Shown here piece after piece: positions 1 through 5,018 of a DNA stretch of 6,581 nt. This stretch comes from Candidatus Spyradenecus faecavium. GTDB taxonomy: Bacteria > Verrucomicrobiota > Kiritimatiellia > RFP12 > DVOR01. Every line of letters begins with the position of its first letter. Within the stretch, counting starts at the first letter, position 1. Where the stretch lies: positions 1 through 6,581 of the forward strand of contig DVOR01000135.1 in the NCBI GenBank assembly GCA_018713405.1, written 5' to 3'. The notes under the pieces are model-generated. The model saw nothing but the letters and a program-made list of their open reading frames with translations. It was not told the DNA's origin and ran no database searches. The position numbers and the translations under genes were made by a program.

Positions 1-332
1 GGCTCGGGCGGCAGGCCGCCGGGGACGGGGGCCGCGCCCCAGGCGTCGTCGGGCGAGGCCGCGGGCGGGGGCAGGTTGTCCGCGTCGGGGGCCTCGGTCT
101 CGGCGGCGAGCTCCTCGTCGGTGGGGACGAGCTTGTCCAGCTCGCCGGTGGCGGTGTTGAGGCGGTCCTCCACGCCCTGGTCCATCGCCATCAGCTGGCG
201 CTTGAACTCATCGCCCGCGCGCCGGGCGACGCCCAGCCAGTGGCCGATCTTCCGGGCGGCCTCGGGCAGACGCCGGGGGCCCAGGACGATCATCGCCACC
301 AGCAGGATGACTAGGGTTTCCGCGAAGGACAT
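1..332 (-). CDS. tatB: Sec-independent (Tat) translocase subunit, TatA/TatB family, probably TatB; C-terminus cut by window edge
   Basis: About 110 residues are visible and the 3' end lies beyond position 1. The protein starts MSFAETLVILLVAMIVLGPRR: a short N-terminal membrane helix (about residues 5-17) with the conserved early Glu (E5), then the family hinge VLGPRRLPEAARKIG. An amphipathic helix follows (about 22-55), then an acidic, Pro/Ala-rich tail. The Tat pathway exports folded twin-arginine proteins across the inner membrane; TatB partners TatC in substrate recognition. The hinge 'VLGPRRLP' and the helix motif 'GHWLGVARRAGDEFKRQL' resemble TatB more than TatA, but small Tat proteins are hard to separate, so TatA remains possible. 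It is the third gene of the minus-strand series after tolB and pal, 64 bp beyond pal. No strong Shine-Dalgarno is seen. The start at 332 is chosen because the helix begins right there. tatC may lie just outside the window (inference). Confidence 0.8.
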   Translation of the reverse strand, partial: MSFAETLVILLVAMIVLGPRRLPEAARKIGHWLGVARRAGDEFKRQLMAMDQGVEDRLNTATGELDKLVPTDEELAAETEAPDADNLPPPAASPDDAWGAAPVPGGLPPE

Positions 333-355
333 GGCTCAGGGTGCGCACGACCCTT

Positions 356-377
356 GCGCGGGGGGATCCCTCCGCGC
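356..377 (-). other. Inverted repeat in the pal-tat intercistronic gap
   Basis: GCGCGG and CCGCGC arms enclose an inner GGG-AT-CCC, with one mismatched position on each side (362 and 371). The result is a nearly perfect 22-bp inverted repeat centred on GGATCC. It lies between the pal stop and the tat start. No run of U follows it in the minus-strand transcript, so it is not a standard intrinsic terminator. It could stabilise the upstream tolB-pal mRNA or lower read-through into the tat gene; this role is inference. Confidence 0.5.
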
Positions 378-396
378 GGGGCCGTGCGGCGCGCGC

Positions 397-972
397 TCAC
401 TTGTAGGGGACGAACTCGGCGCGGCGGTTGAGGCGGTAGGCCTCCTCCGAGTGGCCGGGGTCGGCGGGCTTCTCCTCGCCGAAGGCGCGGGTCTGGATGC
501 GGGCCGGGTCGATGCCGTAGGCCGCGACGTACTCGCGCACGCCGCCGGCGCGCTGCTCGGAGAGGGAGAGGTTGTACTCATTGGAGCCGCGCTCGTCGCA
601 GTGGCCCTCGATGACCATGACGCACTGGGGGTTGTTCAGCAGGTACTGCGCGGCGGCGTCGGCCTTGGCCTGCTCGTCCGGCGGCAGGGTGTAGCTGTCG
701 AAGGTGAAGTAGAGCGGCTCCAGGCCGGCGTCGGTGACGCGGGCGTAGCGGTCCTCGAAGTTGCCCGTGCCGGCGGCGGGGTCGGCGAAGGCGCCCACGT
801 TCGGGTCGTTGGGGTCATAGGCCGCGGCGTTGGGGTCCACGGAGAGGCCGTCGCCGGCGTAGTAGCCGTCGCCGCCCAGGCCGTCCTCGCCCGCGCCGTT
901 GCGGGTCTTGGTGGCGCAGCCGGTCAGGACCAGGCCGGCGGCCAGCGCGCTCAGGAAAAGGGAAGTACGCAT
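397..972 (-). CDS. pal: Peptidoglycan-associated outer-membrane lipoprotein Pal
   Basis: 191 residues from the chosen start. Residues 1-18 are a lipoprotein signal peptide (MRTSLFLSALAAGLVLTG) ending in lipobox L16-T17-G18-C19; C19 would be lipidated. A Gly/Asp/Asn-rich linker runs to about residue 80. A C-terminal OmpA-like domain follows: YFTFDS (88-93), GHCDERGSNEYNLSLSEQRA (123-142) and NRRAEF (182-187). D126 and R141 have the 15-residue spacing of the Asp/Arg pair that binds diaminopimelate in OmpA-family domains. Pal anchors the outer membrane to peptidoglycan and binds TolB. The start at 972 has AAGGAG six bases upstream. An earlier ATG at 996 overlaps the tolB stop as ATGA and would add eight residues to the signal peptide n-region, so it cannot be excluded. 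An ATG at 1018-1020 inside tolB is unlikely. The gene is 20 bp downstream of tolB, so the two are almost certainly cotranscribed. Confidence 0.95.
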   Translation of the reverse strand: MRTSLFLSALAAGLVLTGCATKTRNGAGEDGLGGDGYYAGDGLSVDPNAAAYDPNDPNVGAFADPAAGTGNFEDRYARVTDAGLEPLYFTFDSYTLPPDEQAKADAAAQYLLNNPQCVMVIEGHCDERGSNEYNLSLSEQRAGGVREYVAAYGIDPARIQTRAFGEEKPADPGHSEEAYRLNRRAEFVPYK

Positions 973-978
973 CATTCG

Positions 979-984
979 CTCCTT
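979..984 (-). promoter_or_regulatory. Ribosome binding site deciding the pal start
   Basis: AAGGAG on the minus strand. Two ATGs follow in tandem: at 975 (3-base spacing, too close) and at 972 (6-base spacing, good). This supports 972 as the main start. Confidence 0.65.
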
Positions 985-992
985 TGCTGTGT

Positions 993-2213
993 TCATTTGC
1001 TCCAAGCGGGATTCAGCCACTGGGCCCCGCCCCCGGAGAAAGGCTTGTACGGCGCCGCGCCGCCCTCGGCCGCGTCGAGCACCCAGATCGAGGATTGCCG
1101 CCCCTGCGTCCGCGCCGTCACCACGTGGCGGCCGTCGGGCGCCCAGGAGGGCGACTCATACTGTTCGTTGACGGGGGTCAGGAAACGGGTCGACTCCTCG
1201 CCGCGCGCGGGGTCGATCACCGCGATGCGGTAAGGGCACCCGCGCTTCGTGGCGAAGACGATGCCGTTCTTGCCCCAGTCGGGCTGGACGTTCTCGCCGC
1301 CGCGCAGCGTCAGGCGGCGCGACTGCCCCGTGGACACGTCCACCACGTAGAGCTGCGGCGAGCCGGATTTGTCCGAGACGTAGCAGATCTGGCGGCCGTC
1401 GGGCGACCAGCACGGGCTCGCCTCCGCAGCGAACTCCGTGTTCGTCAGGCGCGTCAGGCGGCGCGTCCGCACGTCCATCACATAGAGCTCCGGGTTGCCC
1501 TGGTGCGAGAGGATGAGCGCCACCCGGCCCGGGTCCGCCGGCGAGGCCACCGCGCCCGTGCTCAGCCCGCGGAAGGAGGCCAGCTGGCGCACCTGCTTGG
1601 TCGCCACGTCCACGGTGTAGACCGCGGGATAGCCCTTGCGGTAGCTCGTGAAATAGATCGTCCGCCCGTCGGGAGACCAGCGCGGCCCCACGATGGGCGC
1701 GCCGTCCGTCGTCAGGCGCGTCAGGTTGTGCCCGTCGTAGTCGCAGACGTAGAGGTCCTCCACCGCCTGGCCGTCGCGGCGCGTGCCGGTCTTCGCCACC
1801 ATGACGAAGCGGCTCTGCGCGATGCCCCGCTCGCCCGTCGTCGCGCCCACGATCGCGTCGGCCAGCTCATGCGCGTGGCGCCGCCCCTGCTCGGCCGAGG
1901 CCGCCGACCGTGCCCACGCGAAGCGCTTGCCCGGCCACGACACCGTCAGGTTCTCGGAGATCCCCTCCGCGCCCGAGACGCCGCCCGTGACCTTCACCTG
2001 CGCGTTCCCCTCCGTCAGGCGATACCACCCGCACCGCAGCAGGTCGTTGCGCAGCGTCGCCAGGAACGCCGTCCCGGCGCTCCCCGAGCCCTGCGCCCCC
2101 GCCATCGACAGCGACTGCCGCGCCGTGCCTTCCACGCGCACATCGATGACCGGCCCCGCCCCCAGGCAGAGCCCGGCGGCCAACGCGACGACAATCCCAA
2201 TGAACCTTCTCAT
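993..2213 (-). CDS. tolB: Tol-Pal system periplasmic beta-propeller protein TolB
   Basis: 406 residues from MRRFIGIVVALAAGLCLGAG, which looks like a cleavable signal peptide (about residues 1-19), so the product is periplasmic. Residues about 20-140 form the N-terminal TolB domain, then WD40-like (PD40) propeller blades follow. The blade motifs are PRWSPDG (177-183), SPCWSPDG (266-273), QPDWGKNG (310-317) and SPSWAPDG (354-361), with a more diverged blade around 215-250. Blades end in the typical 'LYVVDVSTGQSRRLT' style strand. TolB links Pal to the inner-membrane TolQRA complex during cell-envelope constriction. Length is close to the usual 400-430. Start 2213 is chosen because the signal peptide begins there; the upstream GGGG is close (2 bases) and weak. 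An in-frame ATG at 2231 would only add six non-signal residues. An extended -10-like TGGTATCAT lies at 2222-2230, too close for a normal leader. The gene begins the tolB-pal-tat series; tolQRA are not adjacent. Confidence 0.95.
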   Translation of the reverse strand: MRRFIGIVVALAAGLCLGAGPVIDVRVEGTARQSLSMAGAQGSGSAGTAFLATLRNDLLRCGWYRLTEGNAQVKVTGGVSGAEGISENLTVSWPGKRFAWARSAASAEQGRRHAHELADAIVGATTGERGIAQSRFVMVAKTGTRRDGQAVEDLYVCDYDGHNLTRLTTDGAPIVGPRWSPDGRTIYFTSYRKGYPAVYTVDVATKQVRQLASFRGLSTGAVASPADPGRVALILSHQGNPELYVMDVRTRRLTRLTNTEFAAEASPCWSPDGRQICYVSDKSGSPQLYVVDVSTGQSRRLTLRGGENVQPDWGKNGIVFATKRGCPYRIAVIDPARGEESTRFLTPVNEQYESPSWAPDGRHVVTARTQGRQSSIWVLDAAEGGAAPYKPFSGGGAQWLNPAWSK

Positions 2214-2322
2214 ATCCCCACATGATACCATATTTGGACGCGGACGGAGAGCGGAAAAACGGGAAAAGGGCCGCGTTGCGCCTCCATACCCACCCATTTC
2301 AAATAAGTCCACCTCTTTTTCT

Positions 2323-2388
2323 GAAACCCTTAAGGGTTTGCCTCGAAACCCTTAGGGTTTTGGGTCGAACCCCTTAGGGTTTGAGGGG
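2323..2388. repeat. Three tandem 22-bp units, each with a CCCTTAGGG-type palindrome
   Basis: Units run 2323-2344, 2345-2366 and 2367-2388. The cores are AAACCCTTAAGGGTTT (2324-2339, a perfect 16-bp palindrome), AAACCCTTAGGGTTT (2346-2360) and AACCCCTTAGGGTTT (2368-2382). Core starts are exactly 22 bp apart, about two helical turns, so all cores sit on the same DNA face. The array is in the divergent tolB/kinase gap, where it could serve as a multi-site operator for a dimeric regulator. A dispersed intergenic repeat is the alternative. There are no spacers of CRISPR type. Confidence 0.8.
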
Positions 2389-2417
2389 CGTCCCTTCTCC
2401 GCGAAGACGCAAAGGAC

Positions 2418-2481
2418 CGCAAGGGTCTGGGCACTTCACCGTTCGGCGCGTTGCACCTCACTAACGTGCCCAGCCCTTGCG
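2418..2481. repeat. Long inverted repeat (16 bp plus one bulge, 31-nt loop)
   Basis: The left arm (2418-2434) is CGCAAGGGTCTGGGCAC and the right arm (2466-2481) is GTGCCCAGCCCTTGCG. They pair over 16 bp with a single bulged T at 2425. The loop is 2435-2465. It lies upstream of the predicted kinase promoter, so it would not be in the leader of that transcript as predicted here. It could be a structured RNA on either strand or a relic of a small mobile repeat. No function is assigned. Confidence 0.7.
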
Positions 2482-2503
2482 CCTCTTTCGTTTTCCCTGC
2501 GGC

Positions 2504-2554
2504 GTGCAGGAGGTGCAGGAGGTTCAGGAGATTCAGGAGCGCCCCTACGGGGCG
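2504..2554 (+). repeat. CAGGAG nonamer repeat x4 plus GC hairpin, copy 1
   Basis: Four adjacent 9-mers are present: GTGCAGGAG, GTGCAGGAG, GTTCAGGAG and ATTCAGGAG (2504-2539). They are followed at once by a perfect hairpin CGCCCC-TAC-GGGGCG (2540-2554). A second copy with the same order (9-mers, then hairpin) lies at 6053-6107 on the same strand, but with a different hairpin sequence. The GGAG directly 5' of a hairpin recalls the GTAG-type foot of REP elements moved by RAYT transposases; that link is inference. Confidence 0.75.
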
Positions 2555-2576
2555 ACAGACGAGGTCGCCAACCAAG

Positions 2577-2608
2577 TCTCCAAGCCTCCAAACTTCCAAA
2601 CTTCCCCC
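2577..2608. repeat. 8-bp-period CCAA-rich tandem repeat
   Basis: The four units TCTCCAAG, CCTCCAAA, CTTCCAAA and CTTCCCCC lie head to tail. It is a short degenerate array just upstream of the predicted kinase-operon promoter. It has no coding appearance and no known function. Confidence 0.55.
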
Positions 2609-2626
2609 TGCCTGGTTTTGGGGTGT

Positions 2627-2654
2627 TTGCTTTTTGGTGCGGGTGTGGTAGACT
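2627..2654 (+). promoter_or_regulatory. Predicted promoter of the kinase-kinase-nagB operon
   Basis: TTGCTT (2627-2632), a 16-bp spacer, then TAGACT (2649-2654). Transcription would start near 2661, giving a leader of about 30 nt. Support comes from a second site at 5925-5956 with the identical 12-mer GTGTTTGCTTTT (here 2623-2634) and the same 26-base distance from the start of that 12-mer to the -10. The leader contains a short weak stem (TTGG/CCAA around 2665-2675), not enough to call a riboswitch. Confidence 0.6.
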
Positions 2655-2677
2655 AATGGTGTTGTTGGCAACCAAAC

Positions 2678-2685
2678 AGGAAAGG
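2678..2685 (+). promoter_or_regulatory. Ribosome binding site of the first kinase gene
   Basis: AGGAAAGG lies seven bases before the ATG at 2693 and fixes that start. Confidence 0.7.
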
Positions 2686-2692
2686 TTTTGTT

Positions 2693-3820
2693 ATGGCAGA
2701 GCTTGGCAAGGCGACGCAGTCGGAGCTGAAGGCGATTTCCTCCGCGTTCCAGATTTATGGCGATTTCGTGGAGGGGCGCCCCTACGGCAGCGGCCACATC
2801 AACGACACCTACCAGATCGATTATTCGGTGGGTGGCGCGAAGATGCACTATCTGCTCCAGCGCATCAACCACCACGTCTTCACGCAGCCGCAGTCCGTGC
2901 AGCAGAACATCCTGCGCGTGACGCGCCACATCGCCGAGAAGCTCCGCGCCCAGGGCGAGCAGGACATCTCGCGCCGCACGCTGACGCTGATCCTCACGAA
3001 GGAGGGCGAGCCCGTGCACCACGACGCGCAGGGCAACTGGTGGCGCATGTACGTCTTCGTCGAGGGCGCCTCCACCTACGACCAGATCCAGAGCACGGCG
3101 CAGGCCGAGCTGGTGGGCGAGGCCTTCGCCGACTTCCAGAACATGGTGGCCGACCTGACCGACCCGCGCCTGCACGAGACGATCCCCAACTTCCACAACA
3201 CGGTCAAGCGCTACGAGACGCTCCAGGCCGCCATCCAGAAGGACGCGTTCAACCGCGCCAAGGACGTCAAGCCCGAGATCGCCTTCGTCGAGGCGCGCGC
3301 GGCCTCCTTCGGCCGCCTGCTGGAGCGTTGCGCCAAGGGCGAGATCCCCGAGCGCGTGACCCACAACGACACGAAGCTCAACAACGTGATGCTCGACGAC
3401 AAGACCGGCCGCGGCATCTGCGTGATCGACCTGGACACGGTGATGCCGGGCCTGGCGCTCTATGACTTCGGCGATATGTGCCGCACCTCCACGGCCAACG
3501 CGGCCGAGGACGAGCAGGACCTCTCCAAGGTCTATTCGCGCATGGACATGTTCGAGGCGCTGGCGCGCGGGTACTGCCGCGGCGCGAAGTTCCTCACCCC
3601 GGGCGAGAAGGAGGAGCTGGCCTTCTCCGCGCGCCTGATCACCATGACCATCGGCATCCGCTTCCTGACGGACTACCTCTCGGGCGACACCTACTTCCAC
3701 ATCAAGCGCCCGGGGCACAACGTCGACCGTTGCCGCACCCAGCTGAAGATGGTGCAGAGCATGGAGGAGCAGGCCGACGAGATGGAGGCCATCGTCAAGA
3801 AGGCCCTCGCCGAGGCCTGA
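2693..3820 (+). CDS. APH-fold sugar kinase, N-acetylhexosamine 1-kinase (NahK)-like, paralog 1
   Basis: 375 residues, cytoplasmic, with no signal peptide. The aminoglycoside-phosphotransferase-type kinase motifs are present. YGSGHINDTY (31-40) lies in the N-lobe. HNDTKLNN (224-231) is the Brenner-type catalytic loop, with D226 as likely base and N231 as metal ligand. IDLDTVMPG (245-253) carries the metal-binding Asp D246, and DFGD is at 258-261. The motifs HNDTK and DLDTVMPG are hallmarks of bifidobacterial NahK/LnpB (about 360 residues), which phosphorylates GlcNAc or GalNAc at C1 with ATP. Related proteins have also been annotated as 'mucin desulfatase' or generic phosphotransferase. All active-site residues are intact, so it should be active. 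It is first in an operon with a paralog 64 bp downstream and then nagB, which points to amino-sugar salvage. The exact sugar and the phosphorylated position are inference. Confidence 0.85.
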   Translation: MAELGKATQSELKAISSAFQIYGDFVEGRPYGSGHINDTYQIDYSVGGAKMHYLLQRINHHVFTQPQSVQQNILRVTRHIAEKLRAQGEQDISRRTLTLILTKEGEPVHHDAQGNWWRMYVFVEGASTYDQIQSTAQAELVGEAFADFQNMVADLTDPRLHETIPNFHNTVKRYETLQAAIQKDAFNRAKDVKPEIAFVEARAASFGRLLERCAKGEIPERVTHNDTKLNNVMLDDKTGRGICVIDLDTVMPGLALYDFGDMCRTSTANAAEDEQDLSKVYSRMDMFEALARGYCRGAKFLTPGEKEELAFSARLITMTIGIRFLTDYLSGDTYFHIKRPGHNVDRCRTQLKMVQSMEEQADEMEAIVKKALAEA

Positions 3821-3829
3821 GCCAACCGA

Positions 3830-3858
3830 GCGGCGGCCCGGGGGGACCGGGCCGCCGC
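3830..3858 (+). other. Perfect 12-bp hairpin between the two kinase genes
   Basis: GCGGCGGCCCGG (3830-3841), loop GGGGA, CCGGGCCGCCGC (3847-3858). All 12 pairs are perfect and nearly all G-C. No U-tract follows, so it is not an intrinsic terminator. It starts ten bases after the first kinase stop and ends 26 bases before the second ATG, leaving the downstream ribosome binding site free. A role in mRNA stability or in lowering expression of the second kinase relative to the first is plausible but inferred. Confidence 0.7.
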
Positions 3859-3871
3859 GCCACTTTCACAC

Positions 3872-3877
3872 GGGGAG
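3872..3877 (+). promoter_or_regulatory. Ribosome binding site of the second kinase gene
   Basis: GGGGAG lies seven bases before the ATG at 3885 and supports that start. Confidence 0.65.
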
Positions 3878-3884
3878 AACCGTC

Positions 3885-4988
3885 ATGGAGAAGAAGATCG
3901 AGGAGATTCTGTCCAGCTTCGCCGTCAAGGGCACGCCCATCGAGGCCAAGCCCTACGGCAGCGGGCACATCAACGACACCTACCGCGTCACCACCGAGGA
4001 GTCCGACGGCACGCGCCATCTCTACACCCTGCAGCGCATCAACCACGCCGTCTTCCGCAAGCCGCAGCAGGTGATGGACAACATCGAGCGCACGCTGGCG
4101 CACCTCGGCGCCAAGGCCGCGCAGTTCCCCGACGTCAAGGTCCTCTCCCTGGTCTACACCCGCGAGCGGCGCAACTGCATGCGCACCTTCTCGGGCAAGT
4201 GGTGGCGGCTCTACGACTTCATCGACGGGGTGGAGAGCTACGACAACGTGCGCGACCCCGACGTCGCCTTCGAGGCCGCGCGCGGGTTCGCGCAGTTCCA
4301 GAACATGATGGCCGACCTGCCCCTGCCGCGCCTGCACGAGACGATCCCCTACTTCCACCACACCCCGATGCGCTACGCGACGCTCGAGGAGGCCGCCTAC
4401 CAGGACATCCGCAACCGCGCCGACGAGGTCGCCGAGGAGATCGAGTTCGTCCGCCAGCGCCGCCACCTCGTCGCCCACCTGCTCAACCGCTACCTGCGCG
4501 GGCAGATCCCCGAGCGCATCACCCACAACGACACCAAGATCAACAACGCCCTCTTCGACCCGCAGACCAAACGCTGCGTGGCCGTGGTGGACCTGGACAC
4601 CGTGATGCCCGGGCTGGCGCTCTACGACTTCGGCGACCTCTGCCGCACCACCTGCAACACCGCCGACGAATCCGAGCCCGACCCCGACAACGTCCACCTC
4701 GACCTCAAGATGTTCGAGGCCGTCACCGCCGGCTACCTGGACACCGCCCGCTTCCTGGTGCCCGCCGAGATTCAGGAGCTCGCCTTCTCCGCGTGGCTCC
4801 TGCCCTTCATGGTCGGCATCCGCTTCCTCACCGACTACCTGCAGGGCGACACCTACTTCAAGACCCACTACCCCAAGCAGAACGTCGACCGCTGCCGCAC
4901 GCAGTTCCGCCTGGTGCGCTGCATGGAAGAGGCCCGCGAGGAGATGCAGGCCATCGTCCAGCGCTGCGCCAAGGCCGTCGGCCGCTGA
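3885..4988 (+). CDS. APH-fold sugar kinase, N-acetylhexosamine 1-kinase (NahK)-like, paralog 2
   Basis: 367 residues and clearly homologous to the preceding gene. Shared identical blocks are YGSGHINDTY (24-33), HNDTK (214-218), DLDTVMPGLALYDFGD (236-251), GIRFLTDYL (311-319), GDTYF (321-325) and NVDRCRTQ (333-340). The catalytic-loop Asp D216 and Asn N221, and the metal Asp D236, are present, so this copy also looks active. It differs from paralog 1 in a shorter N-terminus, in the segment after the substrate-lobe motif (RINHAVFRKPQQ here against RINHHVFTQPQS) and in the acidic stretch at about 258-275. The pair is best read as an old tandem duplication with possible substrate specialisation. 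It is followed 30 bp later by nagB and almost surely cotranscribed with it. The sugar specificity, and whether it acts at C1, cannot be read from sequence alone. Confidence 0.85.
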   Translation: MEKKIEEILSSFAVKGTPIEAKPYGSGHINDTYRVTTEESDGTRHLYTLQRINHAVFRKPQQVMDNIERTLAHLGAKAAQFPDVKVLSLVYTRERRNCMRTFSGKWWRLYDFIDGVESYDNVRDPDVAFEAARGFAQFQNMMADLPLPRLHETIPYFHHTPMRYATLEEAAYQDIRNRADEVAEEIEFVRQRRHLVAHLLNRYLRGQIPERITHNDTKINNALFDPQTKRCVAVVDLDTVMPGLALYDFGDLCRTTCNTADESEPDPDNVHLDLKMFEAVTAGYLDTARFLVPAEIQELAFSAWLLPFMVGIRFLTDYLQGDTYFKTHYPKQNVDRCRTQFRLVRCMEEAREEMQAIVQRCAKAVGR

Positions 4989-5006
4989 CACCCTCTCTGA
5001 AACCTG

Positions 5007-5012
5007 AAAGGA
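5007..5012 (+). promoter_or_regulatory. Ribosome binding site of nagB
   Basis: AAAGGA lies six bases before the ATG at 5019, in the 30-bp gap after the second kinase. It fixes the nagB start. Confidence 0.7.
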
Positions 5013-5018
5013 CAAACC

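Noticed and set aside
76..1233. A 385-codon plus-strand open frame across tat, pal and tolB ends
   Set aside because: It crosses three real minus-strand genes and their spacers and shows only low-complexity sequence.
984..2225. A 413-codon plus-strand open frame antisense to tolB
   Set aside because: Arg/Ala/His-rich product typical of high-GC antisense frames; tolB on the other strand has a signal peptide and propeller motifs.
2222..2230. Extended -10-like TGGTATCAT as a tolB promoter
   Set aside because: Transcription would start about two bases before the tolB ATG and no fitting -35 is seen; a leaderless mRNA is possible but unsupported.
2323..2388. CRISPR array or telomere-type repeat (TTTAGGG resemblance)
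   Set aside because: The units are directly adjacent with no unique spacers and only three copies, so not CRISPR. The TTTAGGG likeness comes from each palindrome, not from a simple 7-mer array, and the site is internal between two bacterial genes.
2539..2788. The 12-mer GCGCCCCTACGG occurs both in the copy 1 hairpin (2539-2550) and inside the first kinase gene (2777-2788)
   Set aside because: In the kinase it encodes part of the conserved RPYGSGH motif, so the match is most simply chance in GC-rich DNA.
2330..3718. A 462-codon minus-strand open frame across the divergent gap and first kinase
   Set aside because: Antisense to a clear kinase gene, with low-complexity composition; it also runs through the palindromic repeats. 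No recognisable motif.
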